64,000 nt of DNA from JAXGXJ01 sp040772905 (GCA_040772905.1 JAXGXJ010000009.1:107476-171475); one strand, 5' to 3'. Numbered from the stretch's first letter, positions 25,952 to 34,840 are shown. Made by a program: numbers and translations. Notes: generated by a model not told the origin, from the sequence alone.

Positions 25952-27036
25952 CCGCGCATGACCTCCATGGCGTCCCGCAGTGTCTCATCGGGCACATGGA
26001 GGCCCCACACGGGGTCACCGAGAGCCCGGAGGCCCACGAAGTTGAGTCGCGACGAATCGACCTTCTTGTCTCGGTGTGCCGCTTCGAGCAGGGTGTCGGC
26101 TGCGGGGAGCTCCCTAGTGGTGGCGAGCCCCCAGCGGTCGAGTAGCGACCTCAGCCGCGGGCGGAGGCCCGGATCGAGCCCCAGCAGGCGTTCGCTGACA
26201 GCCAGGGCGACCAGCAGTCCCAGGGCCACAGCCGCGCCGTGAGCGATCGTGCCGAACCCAGCACTCACCTCCAGTGCATGGGCGGTGGTGTGCCCCAGGT
26301 TCAGCACAGCCCTTCTCCCCAGATCCAGCTCATCATCCTCCACCACGGCGGCCTTGTAGGAGATGCAGGTACGCACCAGTTCAGCCATGGACTGACCGTC
26401 GCGCTCCAAGATGAGATCCACGCTCTCCTCCAGACGCGGAAACAGAGCCCCGTCCAGCAGGCCGTACTTGGCCACCTCACCCAGACCGCTGACAAACTCC
26501 GCCCGCGGCAATGTAGCCAGTGTGAGGGGGTCGACCAACACGAGATCAGGCTGATAGAAGGCCCCCACCAGGTTCTTCCCGGCAGCCAGATTGATGGCCG
26601 TCTTGCCGCCCACGCTGGAATCGACCTGGGCCAAGAGTGAGGTGGGGATCTGCCACAGCGATACCCCTCGTTGGTAGGTGGCGGCGGCGAACCCGGCGAG
26701 ATCGCCCACTACCCCCCCACCCAGCGCCATCACCACATCACGGCGGCGGCAGCCCGACTCGGCGAGCCAATCCCAGCAACGCTCAAGGCCGTCAACGCAC
26801 TTGCTGGTCTCGCCGGGCGTCAAGAGCAACACGTCGTGGCTGCAGCCGGAAGTCCGCAGAAGACCCACCACAGTGTCCAGCCAGGCGGCTGCGACGTTCT
26901 GGTCGGTGACGACGAAGAGGCGGGACCCCCTTGCTCGGGCCTCGCCGGCGTGCGCAGACAACGTGGAGAGGACCCCCGCCTCGACCTGTATGAGGGAGGC
27001 GCGCCCGGTCCGCTCGAGGCGACGCTGCCACGTCAT
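25948..27036 (-). CDS. aroB: 3-dehydroquinate synthase
   Basis: NAD- and divalent-metal-dependent cyclisation of DAHP to 3-dehydroquinate (362 residues). The NAD-binding GGGVVGDLAGFAAATYQRG, VDSSVGGKTAINL and the metal-binding GHTTAHALE and GTIAHGAAVALG segments are present. Its start overlaps the aroK stop as ATGA. Confidence 0.95.
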   Translation of the reverse strand: MTWQRRLERTGRASLIQVEAGVLSTLSAHAGEARARGSRLFVVTDQNVAAAWLDTVVGLLRTSGCSHDVLLLTPGETSKCVDGLERCWDWLAESGCRRRDVVMALGGGVVGDLAGFAAATYQRGVSLWQIPTSLLAQVDSSVGGKTAINLAAGKNLVGAFYQPDLVLVDPLTLATLPRAEFVSGLGEVAKYGLLDGALFPRLEESVDLILERDGQSMAELVRTCISYKAAVVEDDELDLGRRAVLNLGHTTAHALEVSAGFGTIAHGAAVALGLLVALAVSERLLGLDPGLRPRLRSLLDRWGLATTRELPAADTLLEAAHRDKKVDSSRLNFVGLRALGDPVWGLHVPDETLRDAMEVMRG

Positions 27037-27584
27037 GAGTCTGTCTCGCTTACTGAGTCCGTCGAAGGTCCTTCCTCCCAGGCACGTGCGATGTCTGCCA
27101 CCTGCCGGGCGATCTCCGCCGGCGGTCGGCCGCTCACCGGGACCACCGCATGCGCGGTCTGTTCATACACCCGCCGTCGTTCCTCCAAGAGGGCGGCGAA
27201 AGCGTCGGCGTCGCGAGCCAGTGGGCGATCACTTCTCCTCACCCGCTCCCACGTCGTTGCCGCGTCCGCTTCCAGATATACCACCAATGCCTTCGTCCGG
27301 ACGCATTGCGCCGCTTCGGGGCTGGTGACTGTACCGCCTCCCAGGGCAACGACCGTCCCGCGGGCGGGATCTCGTTCCATCACCTCGCGCAAAGCCGCGC
27401 ACTCTCGCCGGCGGAAGTCGGCCTCTCCTTCGCGGGCGAACAGTTCGGGGATGCTGCATCCGGCCTGAGCCGTGACTTCGTCGTCCAAGTCCAGGAAGTC
27501 CCAGTCCAGAAGGCGCGCCACTCTCCTGCCCACCGTGGTCTTCCCGCTGCCCATGAAACCGATCAGAGCTACGATCGGCGCCAC
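27033..27584 (-). CDS. aroK: shikimate kinase
   Basis: Phosphorylates shikimate at the 3-hydroxyl (183 residues). The P-loop GFMGSGKTTVG is at about 8-18, followed by DWDFLDLDDE with the shikimate-binding Asp, FRRRECAAL, and the substrate GGG in VVALGGGTV. The ATG lies 16 bases inside the end of aroC, so the two frames overlap. It is followed by aroB with an ATGA overlap. Confidence 0.94.
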   Translation of the reverse strand: MAPIVALIGFMGSGKTTVGRRVARLLDWDFLDLDDEVTAQAGCSIPELFAREGEADFRRRECAALREVMERDPARGTVVALGGGTVTSPEAAQCVRTKALVVYLEADAATTWERVRRSDRPLARDADAFAALLEERRRVYEQTAHAVVPVSGRPPAEIARQVADIARAWEEGPSTDSVSETDS

Positions 27585-28807
27585 AGTCCGCGCGCCTCCA
27601 CAGTCCGCTCATACCTCTGCACGGCGTCACGAAGCTGATCGAGGCTGTCGCCGCCGAACTTGTCGCAGTACGCCGCTGCGAGCACCAGCGCCACCATGGC
27701 CTCGCCGACCACCCGCGCGGCCGGCACCGCCGTCACATCACTTCGCTCCACATGCGCCTTCACCTCGTACAGCCCCTGGATGTCCACGGCGGGAAGCGGG
27801 TCGGTGAGCGTGGGGATGGGCTTCATGGATGCTCGTAGGACGAGAGGCATGCCGTTGGTCATACCGCCTTCCAGACCACCCGCACGGTTCGATCTTCTCT
27901 CGATGTGGTCCCCGAGCGAGTCTCGCCCTACATAGGTGGGATCATGGACCTCAGAACCGGGCAGACGAGCGTCGGCGAAGGCGTCCCCCACCTGCACGCC
28001 TTTGACGGCCGGTATGCTCCCCAGCGCCCCCATCAGCCTGCCGTCGAGACGTTCATCAAGGGTGCCGTAGCCGCCCAAGCCTGGGGTGAGACCCCAGCAC
28101 AAAATCTCGAAGACCCCGCCCAGAGACTCTCCGCGCGCGCGAGCATCATCGACGGCGGCGCACATGGCCTTGCCGGCCGCGGCGTCTGCACACGCCACAG
28201 GCGACCGCTCCACAGCCTCCCAATCAACCGAGGTGGGATCGAGGAAGGAGGCACCGCCGTCGGGGGGCGCGGTGACATCCCCGATACTGAGGACTCGACC
28301 GGCGACAGTCACCCCCAACTCCGACAGCAGTCGTCTGCACACGGCACCGCCGGCCACACGTCCCACCGTCTCGCGGGCGCTCGCCCGCTCGAGTACGTCG
28401 CGCACGTCGTCGTGGCCGTACTTCATGAGGCCGGCCAAGTCGGCATGACCCGGGCGAGGGACCGTCACCGGGGAGGGGCGGGCGACGGAGCTCGCGTCCG
28501 GTTGGGTCTCGTCGGCGGGAGGGGAGTCGGGCGACATGAGCGCGCGCCAGTTGGCGTGGTCGCGGTTCTCCACGAGTATGGCGATAGGAGTCCCCAGCGT
28601 CCGACCCAGGCGTACCCCGGCGAGGAAGCAGGCATGGTCCGTCTCGATGGCCATCCTTCCGCCCCGGCCGTAGCCCTGTTGCCGACGGGCCAGATCGCGG
28701 TCGATGTCGGCGGAAGAGAGTCCAAGACCAGCGGGGATGCCCTCCAGGAGGCACACTTCCCCGGGCCCATGGGACTCGCCGGCGGTACTGATGCGAAGAC
28801 GGCTCAC
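27569..28807 (-). CDS. aroC: chorismate synthase
   Basis: Converts EPSP to chorismate with reduced FMN (412 residues). The N terminus STAGESHG, the conserved QQGYGRGGRM, and the later GGLEGGMTNG and RSDVTAVPAARVVGEAM match the family. The GTG is chosen because it places the start six residues before TAGESHG, as in homologues, and only six bases after the upstream lipoprotein stop. No strong ribosome-binding site is visible, so re-initiation from the upstream gene is likely. EPSP synthase (aroA) and shikimate dehydrogenase (aroE) are not in the window. Confidence 0.94.
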   Translation of the reverse strand: MSRLRISTAGESHGPGEVCLLEGIPAGLGLSSADIDRDLARRQQGYGRGGRMAIETDHACFLAGVRLGRTLGTPIAILVENRDHANWRALMSPDSPPADETQPDASSVARPSPVTVPRPGHADLAGLMKYGHDDVRDVLERASARETVGRVAGGAVCRRLLSELGVTVAGRVLSIGDVTAPPDGGASFLDPTSVDWEAVERSPVACADAAAGKAMCAAVDDARARGESLGGVFEILCWGLTPGLGGYGTLDERLDGRLMGALGSIPAVKGVQVGDAFADARLPGSEVHDPTYVGRDSLGDHIERRSNRAGGLEGGMTNGMPLVLRASMKPIPTLTDPLPAVDIQGLYEVKAHVERSDVTAVPAARVVGEAMVALVLAAAYCDKFGGDSLDQLRDAVQRYERTVEARGLWRRS

Positions 28808-28815
28808 TGGTGTCG

Positions 28816-29487
28816 CTACTGGTGGATCTGCTGTCCGACTTCCAAGGTGATCGTCTCGCTGCCGTGAAGCAGTGTGACTACCTTGCTTGACAGCGCGATA
28901 TCCACGATGCGCACCTGCCCCCACGTGGTGGAGATGACATCTCCCACCACCCGGTTCTTGTACACGGAGTTGTCCACGCGGAACGTGACCGCCGCCGCAT
29001 CACCTACCTTGTCCACGGAGAGGATCTTGAGAGTGTGAATGTACGCCACCGTAGTGGTCGTAGTCGTGGGCGGCTTCGTGGTGGTCGTAGTCGCAGGCTT
29101 CTTGGTGGTGGTGGTCCACCATGTGGTGGTGGTGTTGTAGTAGCGCGTGGTGGTGGTGTAGTAGGTGGTGCCGGGGTTGTAGGTGGTGCTCGTGTACTGG
29201 GTCGTATCGGTGTTCGGAGTCTGGCCGCCATCCGTGGTGGTCGCGGTGACCTGCTGGATGAAGGGGTCCTTGCTCTCGAACGTGGAGAGATCCTCGTTGA
29301 AGGTGCCGTCGGCTGCCAACAACGGTTCGGTGGTGAGGGGACCGACCGAGCCGGTGGAGGCGACGGTGGACCTTGATACCGAGGTCGGCGTGGTGCCGGT
29401 ATCACCCGTGCAGGCGATAAGACTGGTCACGACGCTCAGGAGCAATATGGCCGCCACCAAGATGGAGACGCAGGGCTTCGGCTTCAT
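28816..29487 (-). CDS. lipoprotein with Thr-rich linker, candidate PilP-like pilus alignment protein
   Basis: A 223-residue protein of no certain family. A lipoprotein signal peptide ends in LIAC with the lipidated Cys at 26. Residues 81-146 are a low-complexity Thr-rich stretch with Tyr, Trp and Pro (runs such as TTTTKKPATTTTTKPP), a likely flexible envelope-spanning linker. Residues 148-223 alternate in a beta-rich pattern (LKILSVDKV, AAVTFRVDNS, VTLLHGSETITLEV). It follows pilM-pilN-pilO and precedes the aro genes, where Proteobacteria encode the lipoprotein PilP; PilP also has a disordered N-terminal part and a C-terminal beta sandwich. That role is inference from position and layout. GGAGG lies five bases before the ATG. 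Confidence 0.65.
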   Translation of the reverse strand: MKPKPCVSILVAAILLLSVVTSLIACTGDTGTTPTSVSRSTVASTGSVGPLTTEPLLAADGTFNEDLSTFESKDPFIQQVTATTTDGGQTPNTDTTQYTSTTYNPGTTYYTTTTRYYNTTTTWWTTTTKKPATTTTTKPPTTTTTTVAYIHTLKILSVDKVGDAAAVTFRVDNSVYKNRVVGDVISTTWGQVRIVDIALSSKVVTLLHGSETITLEVGQQIHQ

Positions 29488-29496
29488 CCAGGCCTC

Positions 29497-30144
29497 CTAA
29501 GAACCACTCGCACTTGTGGCGGCCTCATCGTCCGACGACGGCGTCGATGTCGCCGGGGCCTTCGCTCTCGCCACAGTGCCGCCCGACTCGAAGGCATACA
29601 GCGTCATGGACACGTTCAACACGGGGCTCGTGAGCCCGCCATCGCCGATCTGCGCGCTGTCGCCACGCAGACTCAGGTTCAGCTGTTTGAGGGCCAACAG
29701 CCTGCCCGGACCGGCCACCAACTGCTCGGCGCGATAGACGAAATCGCTGAGATCGAAGAAGGTCCCCGCGAACTCGAGGGACAACGGCAGTACCTTGAAT
29801 CCACCGGCATCCGTCTGCTGTCCGGGCGTGATGGATATGAACTCGATGCCCGACTGGTCGGCGAGGTCCTGTATCTGGAGCAGCAGACTCGGCACTTCCG
29901 AAGAGATGGGTACCATCTTGGCAAGTTCGAGAAGTCGGGCCTGGTTCTGCTTGCCCTCAGCCTTGGTGACTTCGGCCTGTGCGAGTTTCGCCCGCGCAGT
30001 GGCCAGGTTGTCTTCCTCGGAGGCGATAGACGCCTCGAGGGAAGCGATCTCGTCGCGGACGGGGCTGAGCAGCAGAAACCACGCCGCGACGATGATGACC
30101 AAGAGCACCACGCCTCCGATGATGAAGCGCAACTTCCTGCTCAT
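29497..30144 (-). CDS. pilO: type IV pilus inner-membrane alignment protein PilO
   Basis: Predicted bitopic membrane protein of 215 residues: a short cytoplasmic N terminus, one transmembrane helix (about 7-27), a coiled-coil segment (about 30-75) and a ferredoxin-like domain (PSLLLQIQDLADQSGIEFISI onward). In known systems PilO forms heterodimers with PilN and links the PilM ring to the cell envelope. It overlaps pilN by ATGA and is followed after nine bases by the lipoprotein gene. Confidence 0.87.
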   Translation of the reverse strand: MSRKLRFIIGGVVLLVIIVAAWFLLLSPVRDEIASLEASIASEEDNLATARAKLAQAEVTKAEGKQNQARLLELAKMVPISSEVPSLLLQIQDLADQSGIEFISITPGQQTDAGGFKVLPLSLEFAGTFFDLSDFVYRAEQLVAGPGRLLALKQLNLSLRGDSAQIGDGGLTSPVLNVSMTLYAFESGGTVARAKAPATSTPSSDDEAATSASGS

Positions 30145-30791
30145 GGCGTCTCCACCTGGATGTCGCTGACCGGGAGGTCATCCTCCTCGGTCGTGTCGAT
30201 CACGGCGCCCTGCATGCTGAAGGTCTTGATCTCCTGACCGGCAGCCTCGTTCGCCTGGCCCGCCGCGTTCATGAGCACGACGTCCCTGAGACTTGGCACA
30301 AGCTGCAGTCGCACCAGCAGTCCTGCCACCTCTTCAAAGGTGTAGGTGGTCGCCTGGATGCTGATCTTGCCATCGCCGGCAGATGCCGCTTTGGCGGTGT
30401 CTCCGGAGGGAAGCCGAGGGTCTATGGCCGTAAGGCTGAGATCCTGGAACCATATGGTGTCGGGCACGACCAGGCTGATGTCGTTGAGGAGGTCGGATAT
30501 CTGGGTGCGAGTGCTGTAGAGGTCGGTGACCAAGCCCTCCATCTGGTCTCGCTGCACTTTGATGCGCTCATACTGTTGCAGGGCCGCCACCTGATCCTCT
30601 ATCTGCGCCACCTGCTGTCTGAGATCGGCCAACTGCTGCTGCTTCGCCTCCCGCTGGTTGTCGAGAAGGTAGTAGCCGAACGCCAGAGCGAACACGACCA
30701 CGATAGCCGCGACCAGCATGAGCAACAGCCCTACGTCCGTGGTGGTCCGGGTGCGCTCTGAGAGGGGGACGAGGTTGATGCGGCGCTGCAC
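30141..30791 (-). CDS. pilN: type IV pilus assembly protein PilN
   Basis: Membrane protein of 216 residues with the conserved N-terminal PilM-binding motif RINLVP at about 4-9, one transmembrane helix (about 22-43), and a coiled coil rich in Gln and Leu (about 48-95). A ferredoxin-like domain containing PDTIWFQDLSL follows. GTG is taken as the start because AGAGGA precedes it and INLVP is N-terminal in the family; it lies one base after the pilM stop. An upstream in-frame extension overlaps pilM and is not credible. Confidence 0.87.
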   Translation of the reverse strand: MQRRINLVPLSERTRTTTDVGLLLMLVAAIVVVFALAFGYYLLDNQREAKQQQLADLRQQVAQIEDQVAALQQYERIKVQRDQMEGLVTDLYSTRTQISDLLNDISLVVPDTIWFQDLSLTAIDPRLPSGDTAKAASAGDGKISIQATTYTFEEVAGLLVRLQLVPSLRDVVLMNAAGQANEAAGQEIKTFSMQGAVIDTTEEDDLPVSDIQVETP

Positions 30792-30792
30792 G

Positions 30793-31902
30793 TCAGTTCC
30801 TCTCCGGAAGCACGAGACCCAACGCCACAGACAGCGAGGGAGCCATAGCCACGAGAGCCGCATCGGGGACGGAGGACGCGTTCTCAGCGATGTGCACCAG
30901 AGGATTGGCCACAGCCACCGGCATGGCCAGTCGCTCGGCCAGATATGCATCGAGGTTGCGCACCAGGGCGCCGCGACCACTCAGTATCAGCTGGCTCACT
31001 GCCGCCGACCGCTCCTGCGCCTGGAAGTAGTCGAAAGAGCGGACGATCTCCTCAGCCAGCTCGCTCGCCACTTGAGTCAATCCCGACTGCGTCTCTTCGA
31101 CGACCTCATCGCGGTAGAACTCGATATCTGCCGGAAGAGGTCCGGGAAGGCCCACTCGTTCCACGAGCACGCTTGCATCTTCCTGAGGGATCTTGCGGCT
31201 TTCGGCCAAGGAGCGCGCGAAACGGTCGCTGGAGAAGTTGATCACCCTGGTGAACTTGAGCATGCCGTCGACCACGACCGCCAAGGTCGACACCGACGAC
31301 GAGACGTCCACGAGGCCTCGACACACAGACCCCTCCCCGGGTTGGGGAAGGAAAGGCTCATCGGGTATGAGCGCACGTAGCAGCGCCAAGCTGGAGACAT
31401 CGATGCCAAGGACCTTGAGCCCGGCGTGTCTGACAGCGTTGAGCATGTTCATGATCATGGTCCTCTGGGCCGCCACCAAGAGGACTTCCTGACGGGCGGT
31501 ACCGTCGGCCTCGAAGCGGCGTCCAAGTATCTGCGAGTCGAGCACGACCTCGTCCACGGGGATGGGGATGTACTCCTGGGCCTGCAGTTGGATGGCGCTC
31601 AACAACTCGGCCTCGGGCAGGTCGGGCATGTCGATGTTACGGACGATGACCTTCTGATTGCTGACCGCCAGATGGACTCCGCGGCCGCGGAGCTTGTTGC
31701 GATTGACCCAGGTGCGCAGTTCGCGCGTGAACAAGTCGGGCTCCGCGATCTCTCCATCGACGACCAATCCCGCGGGTATAGCCCATTCATGACAGGCGCG
31801 CAGCTTGAGATGGTCGGCTTTGCCCGTCACGCTGAGCGCGACCACGCTGGATCCGCCGATATCAAGGGCATACTGACCCGTTTGGAAGAGGCCTACAGCC
31901 AT
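30793..31902 (-). CDS. pilM: type IV pilus assembly protein PilM
   Basis: Actin-like cytoplasmic ATPase fold (369 residues) that binds the PilN N terminus. The phosphate-1 segment ALDIGGSSVVALSV is at about 12-25. The PilM-specific MPDLPEAELLSAIQLQAQEYIPIPVDEVVLD follows, as does VDVSSSVSTLAVVVDG. The prepilin peptidase gene lies 100 bases upstream. The motor ATPases (PilB, PilT), the platform protein PilC and the pilins are not in the window. Confidence 0.92.
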   Translation of the reverse strand: MAVGLFQTGQYALDIGGSSVVALSVTGKADHLKLRACHEWAIPAGLVVDGEIAEPDLFTRELRTWVNRNKLRGRGVHLAVSNQKVIVRNIDMPDLPEAELLSAIQLQAQEYIPIPVDEVVLDSQILGRRFEADGTARQEVLLVAAQRTMIMNMLNAVRHAGLKVLGIDVSSLALLRALIPDEPFLPQPGEGSVCRGLVDVSSSVSTLAVVVDGMLKFTRVINFSSDRFARSLAESRKIPQEDASVLVERVGLPGPLPADIEFYRDEVVEETQSGLTQVASELAEEIVRSFDYFQAQERSAAVSQLILSGRGALVRNLDAYLAERLAMPVAVANPLVHIAENASSVPDAALVAMAPSLSVALGLVLPERN

Positions 31903-32002
31903 GCGCGAATCCCGCCCCGTCTCCTTGCGTCGCGTTCCCTGTCCTGCACGCAGCAGGCAAACTGTACCATGGGCACAGGCCTCAGCACGTCCATCGGTGC
32001 CG

Positions 32003-32782
32003 CTAGCTGAAAAGGCCTATATATGAATGTAGCACGCCCTGCCCGGCTAGGACCGCCACTATTCCGCCAAGGGCCAGATACGGGCCGAACGGTATTTGGT
32101 CTTTGCGCGTGCGGCGTCGTGTCGCCAGCAAGACCATTCCGACCACGGCACCCACGAGGAAGGCGAGGAAAAGGGCGACCGTCACCGACACACCCAAGAC
32201 CGCTCCCATGAACAGAGCCATCTTGACGTCTCCCGGCCCCATACCGCCCGGCCACAGCATCACCAAGAGGAACATGAAGGCCGCCGCGCCCAAACCACCG
32301 GCAAGATACGTCCACCATCTTTGCGGATCGACTGCCACCGCGGCCGCCAATCCCAGGAGGGCACCGGGAAGCACTATCTTGTCCGGGATAATCATGTGAT
32401 CGTGATCGATGAGTGCCACGCTGATCATGACGGCGATGAACGCCCACGCCACCAGCAGGGGCCAATCGAGGCCGATACGCCAGAAGGCGAGCACGAAGCC
32501 GACACCCGTGGCCGCTTCCACCAGGGGGTACCGTACGGAGATGGGTTCCTTGCAGTCGCGGCAACGCCCGCGAAGTATGAGCCAACTCAATACCGGCACA
32601 TTGTCGAACCAGCGCACTGCGTTGCCACACTTGGGGCAGTGCGAGCCGGGATGCACCAACGATTCTCCGCGCGGAAGGCGCCAGATGACCACGTTCAGGA
32701 AGCTGCCGACCACCAAGCCGAGCAGCAGCGACACGACTGCAAAGTAATAGAGCACTCCCACCGACCTCTCTCTAGGCTGCAC
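32003..32782 (-). CDS. pilD: prepilin peptidase / N-methyltransferase (A24 family)
   Basis: Processes type IV prepilins at the inner membrane (259 residues, about eight membrane helices). The N-terminal methyltransferase-type domain has GSFLNVVIWRLPRGES and two CxxC pairs (CPKC, CRDC). The two catalytic aspartates of the GxGD-type protease are in LIDHDHMIIPD and GPGDVKM. The frame opens with GTG, without a good ribosome-binding site. Internal GTG codons eight and ten codons later follow AGAGAGG and may be the real start. Confidence 0.92.
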   Translation of the reverse strand: MQPRERSVGVLYYFAVVSLLLGLVVGSFLNVVIWRLPRGESLVHPGSHCPKCGNAVRWFDNVPVLSWLILRGRCRDCKEPISVRYPLVEAATGVGFVLAFWRIGLDWPLLVAWAFIAVMISVALIDHDHMIIPDKIVLPGALLGLAAAVAVDPQRWWTYLAGGLGAAAFMFLLVMLWPGGMGPGDVKMALFMGAVLGVSVTVALFLAFLVGAVVGMVLLATRRRTRKDQIPFGPYLALGGIVAVLAGQGVLHSYIGLFS

Positions 32783-32899
32783 GTAATGTATCGGCCAGCT
32801 CGACGCAGAGGTGTAGCGTCCTGCGTCACCGCCATCCTAGAACGCGGCTCGAGAAGCGGGAATGCGACCTTGGTAGGAGACGGCAGTCTGCTCAGAGAG

Positions 32900-33811
32900 C
32901 TACGGTTTGAGCCACCCACCGGCCATCATCGCGGCACGTAGGACCTCCTGTCCCGCGGGAGTCATCCGCTCCAACGGTGGACGCAGCGGACCCGCCGGCA
33001 GCCCCATCCATTCCAGGGCCTGCTTGACAGGGGTGGGATTAGGCTCCACGAAGAGCGCGTCGACCACATCCATGATCTGGTAGTGGATGTTCCTCGCCTC
33101 GTCCACGCGGTTCGCCCACACCGCCTCGCACATGGCACGAACCTCTTTGCCCACCACATGAGCCACCGCGGCGATGGCGCCGGCGGCGCCGTGACACAGC
33201 AGGCTGAAGGTCATGACATCTTCGCCTGAGTAGATGCAGAAGGTGTCGGGATCGGTGAAGCGATACACGTCCATCGCCTGGTGCAGATCACCGGAGGCAT
33301 CTTTCACGCCGACCACCTGAGGCACCTCGCGCCACAGGCGGGCGATGGTCTGAGGCTCGATGTTGCGGCTGGTACGACCGGGGATGTTGTAGAGGATCAT
33401 CGGCAGCCCGGATGCAGCCGCGATGGCAGAGAAGTGGTTGAAGATACCGTCCTGCGTGGGCTTGTTGTAGTAGGGGCCCACCTGCAGCGTGGCGTCGGCT
33501 CCCAGCTGCTCGGCCAGGCGAGTCAGATCGACCGCTTCCTGAGTGGAGTTGGAGCCGGCGGAGGCGATCACGGGCACCCGGCCGCGTGCCTGATCGATCA
33601 CCGCGCGGATGACGTCGGCGTGCTCCTGGTGGGACAAGGTGGCCGATTCTCCGGTGGTGCCACAGGGGACCAAGCCGTCGCAGCCCACTTCTTCTATATA
33701 GTAGTCGACCAGCCGATCCAGGCCCGCATAGTCAACGGTGAGATCTTCGTTGAAGGGCGTGATGAGCGGGAGGATGACTCCACGCAGCCCCCATTCCACC
33801 TTTGCGACCAC
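32900..33811 (-). CDS. dapA: 4-hydroxy-tetrahydrodipicolinate synthase
   Basis: Condenses pyruvate with aspartate semialdehyde in lysine/diaminopimelate synthesis (303 residues). Catalytic elements: CGTTGES with the Thr pair, QVGPYYNKP, YNIPGRTSRNI with the active-site Tyr and the substrate Arg, and the Schiff-base Lys in VGVKDASGD. GTG is chosen because GGAGG lies five bases upstream; a longer reading from near 33898 would start at the predicted transcription start. A promoter with a perfect TATAAT lies upstream. No other dap gene is adjacent. Confidence 0.94.
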   Translation of the reverse strand: MVAKVEWGLRGVILPLITPFNEDLTVDYAGLDRLVDYYIEEVGCDGLVPCGTTGESATLSHQEHADVIRAVIDQARGRVPVIASAGSNSTQEAVDLTRLAEQLGADATLQVGPYYNKPTQDGIFNHFSAIAAASGLPMILYNIPGRTSRNIEPQTIARLWREVPQVVGVKDASGDLHQAMDVYRFTDPDTFCIYSGEDVMTFSLLCHGAAGAIAAVAHVVGKEVRAMCEAVWANRVDEARNIHYQIMDVVDALFVEPNPTPVKQALEWMGLPAGPLRPPLERMTPAGQEVLRAAMMAGGWLKP

Positions 33812-33900
33812 TCCTGCCTCCTCGTCGTTCTCGAGCCTGAGGCCGCCGGACGGCCATCCCTCAGTGCATTTGCAGCGGACCACTTGACGTGTAAGCACTC

Positions 33901-33929
33901 ATTATAGGAGCCGGCGAGTCTCGACACAA
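33901..33929 (-). promoter_or_regulatory. dapA promoter
   Basis: The minus strand has TTGTGT (33924-33929), a 17-base spacer and a consensus TATAAT (33901-33906). Transcription would start near 33894, giving a leader of about 80 bases before the GTG at 33811. Confidence 0.6.
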
Positions 33930-33977
33930 AGTGACGCGGCCCACATCAGTGACGCCGGGGCCACGCCTTCACCCCCC

Positions 33978-34754
33978 TCACGCCTGTGCGCGCGGTGGGT
34001 ACTGTCCCACGTGGCCCATGATGCGCGATGCCTGCTCAGCCGCGGTCACTACGGCCTTATGGCAACGGTCGACGGCCTCCTCGTACCGAGCGACCGGAAG
34101 CGCAAGGGAGAGCGCGCCCAGGACCTTCCCATCGGCGCCGAAGAACGGCGCCCCCAGGCTGCAGATGCCCACGGTGAACTCCTCGGTCTCCGAGGCCCAG
34201 CCGTGCTCACGAATGTCGGCCAGTTGCCGTCTGAGTTCCGCTTCATCAGTGATGCTGCTCGGCGTGCGGGCGACCAGGTCGTGCGTGGCGAGGTAGCGAT
34301 CGAGCTCCTCTTGGGGCAGATAGGCGAGAATGGCCTTCCCCGAGCAGCGGGCGTGCGCATATCCGCGAAAACCCGGGCTGAAGCCCGATACCGTGAGATG
34401 CTGTGGGCCCTCCTGGAACAGCAGCAGGATGACGTCCTCCCCATCCCAGATGGCCAGGAACACGCTCTCCCTGCTGCGCTCGAGAAGGTCTTCCACCACA
34501 GGAGACAGAAGGGCGATGGGACGGGCCTGCTCGACGAACGCCTCGCTCAACCCCATGAGGGCGGTGCCGACCCGCAACTGCCCATGACTTACCCGCACCA
34601 GGTAGCCCCTAGCGATGAGAGTGTCTACGAGGTGATAGCAGGTGGTCATGTTGATACCCAGGGCCGCCGCCACCTGGCGGACGGTCGCGTTTCCGGGATG
34701 CGATGCGACCCACTCCAGCAAAGCAAGCCCGCGATCCAGAGTCTGAAGCCGCAC
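33978..34754 (-). CDS. IclR-family transcriptional regulator
   Basis: DNA-binding regulator of 258 residues. The winged helix-turn-helix is at about 18-55 (TVRQVAAALGINMTTCYHLVDTL). The C-terminal effector-binding GAF-like domain follows, with GFSPGFRGYAHARCSGKAILAYLP and a final FTVGICSLGAPFFG. The ligand is unknown; dapA downstream is a possible target only by proximity. Start GTG has AAGGAGG close upstream. The gene lies just beyond the terminator of the rRNA operon. Confidence 0.88.
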   Translation of the reverse strand: MRLQTLDRGLALLEWVASHPGNATVRQVAAALGINMTTCYHLVDTLIARGYLVRVSHGQLRVGTALMGLSEAFVEQARPIALLSPVVEDLLERSRESVFLAIWDGEDVILLLFQEGPQHLTVSGFSPGFRGYAHARCSGKAILAYLPQEELDRYLATHDLVARTPSSITDEAELRRQLADIREHGWASETEEFTVGICSLGAPFFGADGKVLGALSLALPVARYEEAVDRCHKAVVTAAEQASRIMGHVGQYPPRAQA

Positions 34755-34797
34755 ACCGCCTCCTTCGCCTATGCGCCACAGAAGACCACTCGGGGCG

Positions 34798-34803
34798 ATG
34801 ATA
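34798..34803 (-). promoter_or_regulatory. candidate -10 of the IclR regulator gene
   Basis: TATCAT on the minus strand lies 43 bases before the GTG start. A TTGCAG 15 bases further upstream is a sub-optimally spaced -35. The element sits between the rRNA terminator and the regulator gene. Confidence 0.35.
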
Positions 34804-34840
34804 CCTCATGGACTCGCGCTGCAAGTCCGCCGCCCCGACG

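Noticed and set aside
29035..29250. Thr-rich stretch as a tandem DNA repeat or CRISPR-like array
   Set aside because: It is a coding low-complexity region with irregular short units, in frame within a lipoprotein gene.
32900..33898. Longer dapA reading (332 residues)
   Set aside because: It would start at the predicted transcription start; the GTG at 33811 has GGAGG five bases upstream and gives the normal length.
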